A stretch of 64,000 bases of DNA from Thunnus maccoyii (lineage: Eukaryota; Chordata; Actinopteri; Scombriformes; Scombridae), in contig NC_056551.1 in assembly GCF_910596095.1 (NCBI RefSeq), positions 14,401,501-14,465,500 on the forward strand. Reading direction: 5' to 3'. Both the position numbers and the translations under genes were made by a program. This document shows positions 44,442-55,959 of the stretch, piece by piece; position 1 is the first letter of the stretch, and each line of letters begins with the position of its first letter. The notes below the pieces were generated by a model, which saw only the letters and a program-made list of their open reading frames with translations, did no database searches and was not told where the DNA came from.

Positions 44442-47390
44442 CTCCAAAGTATCTCCAGTATAACAACGTCTGGGATATCGACACACGGCTCTTTTTGATA
44501 GTTCAGCCTCAGCTTCTCTTCTCCGTCTCTTCTCTCTACAACAGTGTGTCAGACCCTTATAGTGAAATTGGGAGGCAAAAAAAAAAAAAAAAAAAAGTAA
44601 AACTATAATCCCTCTATGGACCAGACACATAAAACGGTTGAAACTTAATTCCAAGCTAATCTGGGCAGTTTTGTGAAGAGGTTAGGGAGGACGGCAGATT
44701 CAGTTAATCTTACCTCATTCCTTTCTCCAAAAGAAATCAGATTTCACTGCATAAAATGAGAAGTGGAGAGCTCCTAAGATCCTTATTGTTGAGGTTTTAG
44801 AGAAAAGGGGATTGCTTGGTATTAGAAACCTGGATTTAAAGATGAACGTTTCTTTTTTTTTTTTGGTGTGGCCTGAGACTTGTGTATGCTGAACTTGAGG
44901 ATTGACTCTTGAATTTCATAATGTCACTTTCCCTGTTTAGCTTTATTAACAAATGATCAAGTGCAAATTAGTGGATACGTTCAGTAAATGGCACAAGTTG
45001 AGGCAGCACTGACGACAACAATGCATGCAAACGACACACACGCTTATTAGCCAGTTGCAGATGAATGAATGAGGCAGTTATCTTGCTGGTGATGTGTGTG
45101 GTGACACTAATAGATTTGTATGTGTTACTCAATACAGATAAGTAATTCAGAGAAGGGGGCCCTCTATGTGGTTTATATTCACAATCATGCATCATGTGTC
45201 TTATCTGTGTGGTGCAGTCTTTTCAGTTTGACTTCTCTGACAATGTGTACCGCTGAGGTAAAGCTATTACAGGTTAAATTCATCCCCCCTCAACAAATCC
45301 TGTGATTTCATACAAGGCAATACACCTTCTTCTTTTTTTGCCCAGAGAATTAATGGATTTCCACAATCTGTCTTAAGCTCCTCTTCTAAGGGCTTTTGAA
45401 AACAGATAACAATAAACACCATCCCATCCTTTTCACTTGGGTTTAATAGCGCCCAGATTGTTGATGTATAGTTTGCGGAGCATGTGAGATCGCTTATCTG
45501 CAGTTATTGTGGTTCTCAATAGAGGGAATTGTACCACATCCGCATTGGTTCAAACAGTTCAAAATTCATTACCGGGGATTAGAATGATAAAGGTTCATTT
45601 TGTTGTTGTAAGAGCAATATTTGGTGCAAGAAGGAAAGTAAAGAAAGCCACCGCCGCCTCATGGCTGATACAGTTTTTCTGGATTTTAAAGAAACAGCTT
45701 GGACTGCTGTCGTCAATGTAAAGTGATTTTTGCCCAAAAATGTTGGTAAACATGATTTGTGATGCATCAGAAATGATTCCATTTCACATTATTATGCAAG
45801 GCCTTCAAACAAACATCCTGAAGTGACATATAAAGGGGGAATTGACAATAGTGAGATCTGCAGAAGTGTTTTGATTTCTTTTATCCTCTTTAGACTCAAA
45901 GTTAACCCAACACTGGTCCAGATATGGTGACAAAAAAGGATATCCACGCCAGACTGAGGCTGAAAAAGAAATTGTAATTGCTTCTCTGCTTTATTGGGAT
46001 GTGATGTTGCAGCTCAAGACAGTAATTTCTGCAAAAAATTACATGGCTAACATGCAGAATTGTAATTGTTCTGCTGTTGCTGATGTGTGAGATTCTATTC
46101 AATGTGATTATCACTGACTAATGTGCTCTTTAAGTGAGGTGTTGGGATCCAACATATCAAATAGCAGGTCAAGAGGAAAATATTTAAAACATGAATAATA
46201 AAGGACACATGAGTACAATTCAGACAGTAGACATAAACACTCCTACACTGGCTGTTGATGAATGAGCAGAGAAACCCACATAGCATCAGAATATTCACAT
46301 GTGAAAAAGCTCAGTGTCTCTGCTTACTGCTGGACTGAGGCCCTAACCCTCCTGGGGAATCGGAGATCGCAGCTGTGTGACCAGGAAATGCAGAGGATCA
46401 GCCTCCCCTCTCTGTGTTTACTCCAGTCTTGCTTTTGAGCTTTTCGCAGGGAAACACATTAACTGCTAAAAGCTCAGAAAAAAAAACTTTTCAGATACTG
46501 ATACCCTGGAGACTTGAGAGGAATCAAGAAAACCACCCTGTTGCAAAACTCCGTATCGAATAGCTGTGTAAAAACAGATGTTATGGGGTTTTTTTCCCCT
46601 CTCTCCCCTGAGATCTGAAAATGAACTCTAGGATCTGGTGCCTTTTTTGTTTGGCTCCATAATGTTTTGATATTTATATATATTTATGTTGCTGCAATTG
46701 ACACATAGAAAGTAGAATAATATCCTACATATATATTCTAAGTTGTGTTACATTTTGTTTACCGCTTTTGTTACATGCACATCTGTCATCCTTTGAACTT
46801 TTTTTTAGTTTGTTTAAATCTTCTTTTAATGCTTTCAAACCTAAGTGAGACTACCAAATTCCACCAAAGAGTTTTTTTTGTGTTTCATGTAAAGGATTTA
46901 TAAAGGCCTGAAAAGCTTGTGTAGTGGGCTATTTTACAAGAAAAACTCAAATTCACAAAAGGTCAGAATAAAATAAACAGAATTGATGATCTTCTGTCTT
47001 TCTCATCCCTTTAATCACCTGACAACTCCTCAGGTTTATGTTGAGACCCCTCCTCTCCAGGTTGGGTACCATTAAAAACCCTCTATCAGTGTGATTTGCT
47101 GCCTCTAAAAGCTGAAGTGAGACCTGTAAACCCTGAAATGTAATAACAGATTATGGGAGCTTATTTTCTTTATTATCCTCACAATGGAGCAGAGTATTAA
47201 TAAGGGCCAACGCAGAGTCGTTCGTGCGCCCCCCTGCGACAAAAAGACTACAATGCCCGCCCACCGTTGAACGGCAGAGCGACAACAGCGCGGCAGACAG
47301 CTCGCCACTCGCGATAACTCGCAGCAGCTGGGCGGAAAAGGCGGGAGAAGACTGCCGCTTCCGCGTCAGCGCAGCACAGATACAACACTA
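44442..47390. other. Spacer upstream of gsc2
   Basis: About 2.9 kb separates the divergently transcribed gsc2 and MADF genes. No exon was supported. The stretch 45.33-46.08 kb is less repetitive than its surroundings and would be a reasonable place for regulatory elements of gsc2, but I have no direct evidence. The last 180 bp are CpG-rich and belong to the MADF gene promoter. Confidence 0.45.
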
Positions 47391-47397
47391 GGGCAAA

Positions 47398-50107
47398 ATG
47401 GACGATAAGTTAATATTGACTGTATTTAATCACCCAGAGCTGTACAATGTCACTTTGCCGAATTACCGCTGCACAGAAAGTCGGGCAAATGCTTGGAGAA
47501 ACATCAGCATGGTACTAGGTCTCCCGTGTGAGTATTTTTGATTGTTTTTTGTTTATCACAACTTTACTGCCAGTTATTATTTGCTCAGCCGTTGTTGGAA
47601 AGGGCGACTAAACAGCCATAAATGACTAAACGCTAGTTGTATCTAGGATAATGGAGGTATTTCGCATGTCTATGGCTGCCAGTTTGTACCTTTTTTTCAT
47701 CTTTTTATCCGCGCATGTACAGCCCGGTGGTGTGGATGCAGCGGCGCGCACCGTGCTAGCGGTAGCAGCCGCGGCCCGCACGCCGTAGCTAGGCCGCGCT
47801 GCACCGACACGGCACGGTCCGGCTCCGCCACTGCGCCGCCAGCAGCCGCGTCTCCAGCAACGGCACGGGGCGGAGGAAAGGCAACATGCTCAGCGTCGTA
47901 GCGGACTCGCGGCTTCATCGACCGAGCCGCATGTCTGTCGTCTCGCTCGTTAACACACCGCGAGGTCCGTGAAAGTGAAAGCGAAGTCTCGTGGAAGCGA
48001 GCGCGGTGGCGGCAGCAGCAGTATGTCGGATAAAGTCATACATACATGGTGGAAATAAGTCAGAGTCAGAGGGATGGAGGCCCCCTGTCTGAAATATAAC
48101 CTGAACTAGCCATGAACTCCAGATGGGATCCATGACGAGACAAACCAATATAAAGAAAAGGTCACACTTAGCACCAGAAATAAATTATTTTTAGGCCTTG
48201 TTCTTGTGTTACTTTATAACTTGCATCAGTCATTTGGGCTTCATTTTACTTGGATAAAGTTTTGCTCCATTTTCATCCACTTTCATGACACACATAAAAA
48301 CACCATAATGCTGAGAAAATTAGTCAACTTTTTGATTGACTGAGAGTCATCATTTAAGTCGTTTATCAAGAAAAAAAAGGGAAAAATTATAAACTTCTCA
48401 TATGTGAGAATTCAGTGTTTTTTGGGTTTGTTGCTGCTTGCTAGAGAAAACAAGCAATTTGCGCAGCTTGGACTTTGTGAGCTCGTGACAAGAATTGTTC
48501 ACACTTTTCTGATATTTTATAAATGAGGAATTGAAAAATAATAATAAGTAATGAAAATTAGTGATGCAACAACTGATTTTTTTTTTTTATCCTTAGGCTT
48601 TCAGGAAATAGTGGAAAATCCCAAATTTCAAGATCATGTGGTGATTCCTTGAAATGGTTTATTTAGTCCAACAATGGGTTCCCACAGGTCCTTGAAATCC
48701 TCGAAAGTTTGTGAATTTTAGAAAAAAATCAAAGGCCTTGATAGTTTTTGAAAGTAGACATAAATAGCTCAATAGGTCATTGAAAGTGCTTGAATTTATA
48801 TATTTTGTACTAGAGTAGAATATTATTTAGCTGTGTTAGAAGAAGACCAGAGACCACATAGTCTGAGATTCTGCTAGTTCTCATTATAAAAATTCTGTGT
48901 TGTAACAGTCTCAAACTATGCTGTGTTGTGTCCTTGAATTTAAGGGAATTGGGTCTGGAAAGTCTTTGAAAGTCCTTTAATTTAGTGATTAAGAAGGTGT
49001 GGGAACCAAATTTACAAATAATATAAAACAAAGCAGCACATTTGAAAGAGTGGAACAAGCTCGTTTTTGCTCCTCATGTTTGATATATTTTTCTGTTGAT
49101 CGATTAATCAACTAACTGTTTAACCTCTGATTTAAAAAATAATTAATTGCCTCAGTCTGAAAAATGACCAGACAAGACAATCAACGTCACATAATGTTTG
49201 CTCAGGAACTCCAACAAAATTGTAGTTGTTAAAATAACTTTTCTCATGTGCAGCTGTTATGAATGTCCAGGTTGCAGACTGTTTCACTGTTGCTGTCACT
49301 ATTATTTACTCATCAAAATAGTCATTTTCATTGTTATTAAATGGCAGAATTTTGATTTCTTGCTTCTTACACTCTGATATTTTATCTTTTCCAGCCGAGG
49401 AGTGCAAAAGAAAATGGAAGAACATGAGAGACAGGTATTTGAAAGAAGTCCGGATGGAGATCAAAAGTAAGAAGCAAGGAGAGGTGATGCAAAGCAGATG
49501 GAAATACAGACAACTTATGAACTTCATTGCACCCTTCACCGGATCCAGAAGCGGAGTGGCAGACATCTGCGGCAACAACGACGATGACCATGACAATCCA
49601 GACAACGAATCTGGCTGCCCGGAGGGAGAAACCACATCGTCTGAGACGGTCAAGACACCACAGTCCACAATGAAGGTCCCAGCGAGCCCAGCTGACCTCA
49701 AACCCCAGGTAGCGTTCGTGTCGCAGCTTCCTTCAGCGTCTCAGGACTCACAGATGGCCCAGCTGGCTGTTCTGGCTAACATGCCATCAGGCTCACAAAT
49801 CACCCCCATCAACAAAACTGGACGGAAACGGCGCCTGATGCAAGAGTCGCTTTCACTGTCTTCGTCCCAAACTACACCGTCCCCGACAAAATGGCTGGTC
49901 AAAGACAATGGCTCCTCATTTCCCAACAGGCCACGGGACGAGGACGAACTTTTTCTGCTGAGCTTCGTCCCCGCTCTGAAGCGACTCGCTCCACAGAAAA
50001 GATGCGAAACAAAAATAAAAATCCAGCAGATTATGTACGAAGCAGAGTTCAACATTGCACAGCCAGAATCTCATGAGAAACAGCCGGATTCAGAAACGCG
50101 GGACTAG
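47398..50107 (+). CDS. MADF-BESS domain protein (Adf-1-like regulator)
   Basis: There are two exons, 47398-47527 and 49395-50107, giving 843 nt and 280 residues. The N-terminal half is a MADF (Myb/SANT-like) DNA-binding domain: MDDKLILTVFNHPELYN...ANAWRNISMVLGLP is spliced to SEECKRKWKNMRDRYLKEV...SRWKYRQLMNFI. The middle is acidic and Ser/Pro-rich. The C-terminus has a BESS motif (DELFLLSFVPALKRLAPQKR...KIKIQQIMYEAEF) used for protein-protein contact. MADF-BESS proteins such as fly Adf-1 and Dip3 are transcription regulators; the family is expanded in teleosts and insects. The splice falls inside the MADF domain. I know no standard symbol. The gene converges with rnf185. Confidence 0.88.
47690..48010. 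promoter_or_regulatory. CpG-dense island inside intron 1 of the MADF gene
   Basis: GC content and CpG density here far exceed the flanks (for example runs of GCGGCGCGC and GCCGCGGCCCGC). It lies 160-480 bp after the first exon. It may be the downstream part of a promoter CpG island, an alternative first exon or an enhancer. The open frames across it on both strands show no recognisable protein. Confidence 0.5.
48310..48590. repeat. MITE copy in MADF gene intron
   Basis: This is a third copy of the family at 1690-1950: ATTTAAGTCGTTTATCAAG and GAGAAAACAAGCAATTTG match ATTTAAGTCGTTAATCAGG and GACAAAACAAGCAATTTG of the setd1b intron copy. The ends are poorly preserved. Confidence 0.55.
48677..49007. 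mobile_element. MITE with GGTTCCCACA inverted ends
   Basis: The left end GGTTCCCACA (48677-48686) and right end TGTGGGAACC (48998-49007) are perfect 10-bp inverted repeats. The interior repeats CCTTGAA / GAAAGTCCTTGAA-like units on both sides, as in a common fish MITE. No clear target duplication remains. Confidence 0.65.
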
Positions 50108-50272
50108 GCCAAACTGACTGTTTGTTTTTTTTTGTTTTTTTTAAAATACTTTATTGTATTTTCTGAAAAGCTCGTCCACAAAATGAACAAAATATCCTTT
50201 TTTTTAACAGCGCAAAGTGGTTGAGTTTGAGGTACATCCTTTTTTCATGTGAAATAATTAACAATGAATAAT

Positions 50273-50278
50273 AATAAA
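50273..50278 (+). terminator. Polyadenylation signal of the MADF gene
   Basis: AATAAA is found 166 bp after the stop codon on the plus strand. Confidence 0.6.
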
Positions 50279-50422
50279 ACTTTACTTTTGAACAGATCTC
50301 AGTACGGAACGATTTGATGATTTTTTTCCACAAGTTTTGGTGTCTTGATTTGCATATTAATGTGCAGACTTATGTCAGAATGAAGCCCCAATAAGAAAAA
50401 CAGACAGACTATGATTAACTTC

Positions 50423-50428
50423 TTTATT
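50423..50428 (-). terminator. rnf185: Polyadenylation signal of rnf185
   Basis: TTTATT on plus (AATAAA on minus) lies 1.87 kb after the rnf185 stop codon and 145 bp from the oppositely oriented signal of the MADF gene. Confidence 0.5.
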
Positions 50429-52298
50429 TACATAACTTTACTGTCAATAGTGAATTCACATTTAGAAAAGTGGTTTTATGTTCGACCAACCAATCTTCAT
50501 TGTAATTCTGTAACATTCTACAGTATTTTACATTTAATTACAGTAATATACAGCAAACTGAGCAAAATAAAACCATCTGGAGAAGAACACTGTTTCATAA
50601 ATTAATCTTTCAGCTGCTTGCATGCATCAATATTTTCTTTTTAATCTCATCTATAAAAAAAAAATAGAGACAATATCTGACATTGTTTTGATTCCATGTG
50701 TGTAATCTTGAGTACATTTTTCCAATGAGATGCATCATTGTAAGATCAGGTAGAGCGAGATTAAAAACAAAATAACATTCGTAGTAGTATTAGTGAACAG
50801 AGAGAGAATACCGGGAAAATATATGATTGTATTAGGATTCTGTTCATTTTTACATGTCAAAGTAGAAAAAGCGCAGGTGTAAAAGATAAAATTAATGATG
50901 TCTGAATTCCATTTAGCTGCTTCAGTTTCAGGGTTCAGGGACAGTTAAATACAACAGAGACATCGTTAATCTGATTAGTAACACCTGTGCTTTTTCCTAC
51001 TATGACAAGTTAAATTATCCGCTGTGAAAAAGGCTCCATTTTTTCCAATCCTGAGCTGTCAAGTTGAGCGAACGCTGTCCAGAATACACATTTTCAGCAC
51101 AACATAAAAGTAAGGCTGAGATGTTTAGGGGCAAAGTATCATAACTGTTGGGCCAATGTCAGTATAACAGTATAATCTTACATACGCAGTCATATAAAAG
51201 TAGGGCCAACCGACTCAAATCCTTTTTTTAATAAAAGCTACCCCAAGAGGGATCAGGTTAACTTGCCACATATAAACCGAAAAGTGGAAATGTGCATGAA
51301 AGTCCAAGTAAACGAGCACTGATTTGTCTTTGAATACAGCAACAAAACTACACTCAAAAAGGAACTTAATTAAACGTTTTAATTAACGTGATTAAAAATG
51401 CAACATAAAATGAAAGAGCACTGAGAATCACCTCTTCCACTCTCTCTCTCATCTGAACAAACTTCTGTATGTGTCTGATAAAAAGAAAAAAAACACAACA
51501 GAAAGACAGACTCATGCATAGGGCTGGGCGATATGACCAAAATCTCATATCCCCTTATGGGTCATTTCATATCCTGGTAACAATACCTATCCCGATATAG
51601 CACGTTTAATTCAATGAATAAAGAGTTTCTGGTCTGTGCCCCCCCCCCCCCAACCCCCTGCAAGTGCAGCAGAATAGAGACAGATGGCGGTGGAGTGTTG
51701 GAGAGTTACGTTACTGTGAGTGCAATAAAAGCTTCACCAGTAAAAAGCTGACGAGTAATTTATCAATGTAATCCGCGCATAAGATGGAGAGACTCCAAAT
51801 GACGCAAAATATTGCTGTAAAGAGTGTTATTTGCATCACAACGAAATAAACGATAGAACATAATATGAAATAATTGACTTTTTCTATCGTCACACAATAT
51901 ATATTGATATATCGTCATATCGCACAGCCCTACTCATGCATGTAGATATTTGAGGGGAAAGCTTGTATCAGGTTTGAAGCTGTTACTTGATGACGTTTGG
52001 ATGAAAGAAATATAAGGAAGAATTTTGGTGTGGTGCTTTGTAAGCACATTACATAACCATGTTAATCAGTTCAAGTATAAGACGACCAAAGTTGGTTCAC
52101 CTTGAAAGTTGTTATCGTTAGATTAGCATTGACGCCTTTATTTTTTAGAAAAAACAACTCGTTCAAATGTCATGTAGCTCATAAAAGGACTGTAAAATGT
52201 ATGGAGGCAGAATTATCGAGGAGGAAAACTGTGACGATGTGCAGTAATGTCTCTGTCAAATCTTTTGGGTTAACTTGAGATGTTGTCTTTTCATGCAT
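50429..52298 (-). other. rnf185: rnf185 3' UTR
   Basis: This follows the rnf185 stop at 52299-52301 (minus). It has no other gene and contains one complete MITE at 51519-51932. A long UTR is inferred from the position of the polyadenylation signal. Confidence 0.5.
51519..51932. mobile_element. hAT-type MITE, complete, in the rnf185 3' UTR
   Basis: Terminal inverted repeats are TAGGGCTGGGCGATATGAC at the left and its near-perfect inverse at the right, with one mismatch. The 8-bp CTCATGCA is duplicated exactly at 51511-51518 and 51933-51940. At 414 bp and without a reading frame, it is non-autonomous. The intact duplication and ends point to a recent insertion. Confidence 0.9.
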
Positions 52299-54556
52299 CT
52301 ACGCAATCAGGAGCCAGAACATAATCACCAGAGCGACAAATAGGAAGAGTCGAGACAGGAACTGTTCATCCATGTGCTGCGGTGTCCCAGGGGCTGCTGT
52401 TTGGGGAAATTGACAGAGGTTATTTAATATGTTGCTGATAAAAGACGCAGTGGTCATGATGAAGTATGTAAAGCACTAATACCTGGAGGAGGTCTTCCAT
52501 CATTGATGTTAAAGGCTGTAGCAAAAATACCGAATGGAAAGGCACCGATTCCGAATGACATCTGAAAACCTCCATCTCCAAAGCCAAATCCTTGAAAGCC
52601 CTGTAAAACATATATTTAATCAAAAAACATGAAAATGTGTTGATTCTCTTAATGTTTTCACAATACCTGAGGTGCAGTTTAACAATACAGCAAGCATGAT
52701 GTGACGCAACACTGTGTGTGATTTGTGGTCATTCTCAAGAGAGGCTCCTGCACCTCGGCGCATCTAATAGATCCCAGAGGGAAATGTCCTTTTGTCAATG
52801 AATAAAGTGCCGGTTTGCACAGCAGCGCCTACATCATCCGATGTAATGGTTTCATCATGAATGCATAATGTTACTCAACAGCTGACATAGCATTGAGAAA
52901 CTTCATACAGCTGCCTGTCATGTTTGGAATCAAGAAAACTTAAAAGGTATTGATTGATGCAGCAAAAGATAATGAAATCATGTGGCTTGTTGTTGCCTTG
53001 CGAGTATATTTGTGCATACAATAGTACTTACACCACGGTTTTCTGGCTCTGGCCTTTGTCCTTGTGGTCGAGGGGGTGTTCTTTCTCTAAAAGAGACAAA
53101 ACCACATCTTGTAGAACTGGTTTGCACGATTTGTATATTCAGAACATTTTATAATTGCTAATTTTAAGTAATTACTTGACCAGTGGTGTTAAATGTTGCA
53201 TCACAAAATGTGAATGGAACATATTCACCACTGGATTATCATGGGGAGGATTGTGATTACGAAACACAAGAAATAACAGGAAATTTAGAGTCAGCCTGAC
53301 ACGTTATACTTAACAAAGGTTCCCACCTGGGGTCCTGTTGACCTGTGCTTCCCCGCCCATATAAGGGGATAACTTTGTCTCTGCTGATGCCAGCTTTACA
53401 CACCGGACACACTTGTCTGTTAGGTCTGGTCTCCAACCACTGCATAAACACAAAGAGGTATTAAGGATCTGCCTGTCTGCTTCAGTTACAAACCATCATT
53501 AACAATGCATGATGTCACTGGTATTTAAAAATAGTGAAAAGGGAGAAAACATTGAAAGGGTCAGCTTACCTGATGCAAGCAAGGCCAGCTGATCGTGGAG
53601 GGAGGAGAGATAAAAGGTAGTGTGTTGGACAGGAAAGAGGTTTGATTAGCAACACATTAAACGCATACAAGGTCAATCTGGCTGTGCAATAAATACACAA
53701 ATATTTAAAGAAAAACAGATTGAGAAATACATCCATGTGACGGGAAAACAGAAAATGAGCAATACCACCATTGAAATGAGACCAGATGCTACACACCTGA
53801 CCTGTCCTGAATGGACAGAGGTTGAGATATTTGTTTGTGGACGTGGAAGATGATTACATCAAAACATGTTGACTTACATATACTGTTTTTTACTATAACG
53901 TAACTCTAGCATGGTATTAACAGACTATACTTTTTCACTATTAGACCAACTTTTCTAAATTTTAAATCAGCAAAATGAATTCATCTCCAAATTCAAGTAT
54001 TATCATATAAAGCTGGAAAAAAATAACAAAATCATATTAATAACTAGTAATAACAAACATTGTTTTCATTGTGGAGACATGCTTATATGTATCACGTGTG
54101 GAAATACATGAAATAAACAAAACCTTTCGATTCATGTGATACAAAAAATCTTTTACACCATTACTGTAATGAGTTATAATCACAACTGGCCAGATATTAG
54201 TACAGCTGATGATGGTTGTTGTTAGTTTTCAAAACTGCTATTGACCAGTAGGATGTATGCCAACAGACTGGTGTTCCCCCAATTCATCCCAAGATAGATC
54301 TGAAGATCTCTCAGCTTCTTACGGATGAAGATGATGGTTTGTAACTGTGTGCTTGAGTCACAGACAGCAGCTCTTACCAGAAGAGGTGTCCACACAGGCT
54401 GATCACTGCATCCTTAGCTGTGTCCAGACATATGTTACACTCGAAAGTGCTGTCCTGGCTGCCGCTGTCGGCCGCAGTCGAGCTGCTGGCTCCGGGACTT
54501 GTGTTTTCAGTGGCCGCAGTAGAGCCAGAGGCTGGAGGAGGGGCAGCGGTGGCCAT
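52299..54556 (-). CDS. rnf185: RNF185 ER-membrane RING E3 ubiquitin ligase
   Basis: This ligase acts in ER-associated degradation and is anchored in the ER (also reported on mitochondria). Exons (minus, 5' to 3'): 54556-54378, 53588-53570, 53439-53327, 53086-53032, 52600-52483, 52396-52299; 582 nt, 193 residues, against 192 in human. The N-terminus is low-complexity Ala/Ser/Pro, diverged from human. The C3HC4 RING runs from [24 protein letters not shown] through [16 protein letters not shown] to [10 protein letters not shown], and the rest is nearly identical to human ([26 protein letters not shown]). The C-terminal helix [15 protein letters not shown] is the tail anchor. Exon 2 is only 19 nt and codes for part of the RING. 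RNF5 is the close paralogue, but the match is to RNF185. Confidence 0.97.
53570..53588 (-). other. rnf185: 19-nt microexon of rnf185
   Basis: CTGGCCTTGCTTGCATCAG is flanked by AG before and GTAAGC after (minus strand). It supplies the end of the Cys codon and WPCLHQ of the RING domain. Without it the frame shifts and the zinc site is lost. The sum of all six exons is divisible by three only with it. Confidence 0.9.
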
Positions 54557-54890
54557 TAAAAAACAGATCCACTCAAAAAACAAACTAATTAAAAAAAAAA
54601 AACAAGTTCCAGGTGGCGAAATCAAATCAAATCCATCTAGAAAAGGTGTCGTTACGGCGTTGCTAACGTTAGCAACGGAAGAAGACTGAGCAAAAACGTT
54701 TATTGTCTTGCGGATAAAACAGAATACAAAGCAACAAACAGAAAAGCGTTAAACTATCGTCCAGGGTGTAAATGTTATTCCAACCGAAAAGCCTAAGATG
54801 TGTTGAGAAGTTGTGGGAATATCTTTACAGCTGGTTGCATCACACATCGGCTGCAGTGCTAACCGGAAGTATATCCTGAGGGGAAGGCAG
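54557..54890 (-). promoter_or_regulatory. rnf185: rnf185 promoter with palindrome and ETS site
   Basis: A perfect 18-bp palindrome GTTGCTAACGTTAGCAAC lies at 54659-54676, about 100 bp above the start codon. An ACCGGAAGT ETS-type site lies at about 54862-54870. Both are typical of broad housekeeping promoters; function is inferred. Confidence 0.5.
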
Positions 54891-54899
54891 GGGGGCGTG

Positions 54900-55190
54900 G
54901 CTACCCGTATGCGTGGATTTGTGTTGCCCTCAGTTCAACCTATCAGGTTACAACAACAAGAAGCTCTACCAGTCAGGCATCTTTATTTTTTCAGATGTTT
55001 ATACCTGCATTAATGGACTCTTTTTGGCTTCTTGGGGGGCAGCGTCTTATAAACCTTATAAAAACGATTTGATGAACGTGTTTGGAAACATTTGCTACAG
55101 ACGCTAACTTCCTTTTTAGTGTTTAGTAAATCCAACACTTCACTTTCTCTCTTCTTTCTTCTTCTTTTTTCTTTAAATGTTATAAGACGG
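54900..55190. other. Short spacer between rnf185 and a repeat
   Basis: No gene or clear element; AT-rich towards the right. Confidence 0.4.
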
Positions 55191-55490
55191 GTTCACAATT
55201 TTTCATGTCTGTCTTAAGACAGTCAGGTGCCCAAATGAACTTTGAAATAGTTTTTCTTGCCATAATCATTCCTCCTGTTCATACTGACCGTTGGAATATC
55301 CCTTCATAATGCACTTACAGTGTAAGTGATGGGGGGCAAAAAACAAGCCTCCTTTCATGCAAAAATGTATTTAAAAGTTTATCTGAAGCTAATATAAAGT
55401 ATGAACAGGAGGAATGATTATGGCAAGAAAAAACTATTTCAAAGTTCATTTGGGCAGCTGACTGTTGACAGACTTGAAAAATTGTGAAGG
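55190..55490. repeat. Foldback (long inverted repeat) teleost element
   Basis: The left arm from about 55192 (TTCACAATTTTTC...AAATGAACTTTGAAATAG...TTCCTCCTGTTCATACT) is mirrored by the right arm ending about 55485. The arms are roughly 95 bp each, around a loop of about 110 bp that contains GTAAGTGATGGGGGGCAAA. It could form a long hairpin. It matches a repeat I recall as common in percomorph genomes. Confidence 0.7.
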
Positions 55491-55950
55491 TATCCTTTAA
55501 ATCCTCCACCATGTTCACTAGCAATTCATTAAGTAGCCTGTCACCATTTGGTGCTTGGCAGGTAGTATATACTTGGTTTTTCAAAGTTTTTTTTGTCAAA
55601 AACAACTAAACAGCTGTGGCTGGAGACGGGGTTGATGAGAGCTGTGAACCGGCAAAACCAAAACAATGAACTGAAAGACACTAAAATGCTCCGTAGAGCT
55701 GAGGGATATTATATGGTCGGATGATAATTCTCTGTGGGTTCATCACTACAGGCGACTTTCTCCACCTTACATGTAGTCATTTCTTCCATGGTAAATATAG
55801 AAATATTGACAAGTGCAGCTCTAATTTTTTATTAACTTAATTGAGCACAAAAAACACAAATACAATGATTGACAGTACTGCTTACTAGTAGGGCTACAAT
55901 AATATACAGAACTTTTCAGTAATTACAACAATGTAATTACTTTTTACATT
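55490..55950. other. Spacer
   Basis: AT-rich, with no gene on either strand. Confidence 0.4.
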
Positions 55951-55953
55951 TTG

Positions 55954-55959
55954 TTTATT
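55954..55959 (-). terminator. Possible polyadenylation signal of the chemerin-receptor-like gene
   Basis: TTTATT on plus (AATAAA on minus), about 330 bp after the stop codon. Confidence 0.4.

Noticed and set aside
45509-45721. Open frame of 70 codons at 45.5 kb
   Set aside because: No family resemblance, no flanking splice sites that extend it, and ordinary spacer composition.
47697-48148. Short minus-strand frames in the CpG-dense block
   Set aside because: They have no recognisable domain or splice partner; open frames are common by chance in GC-rich DNA.
54659-54676. Palindrome as a canonical RFX X-box
   Set aside because: Half sites GTTGCT and AGCAAC are six bases apart, more than the 0-3 allowed in the X-box consensus.
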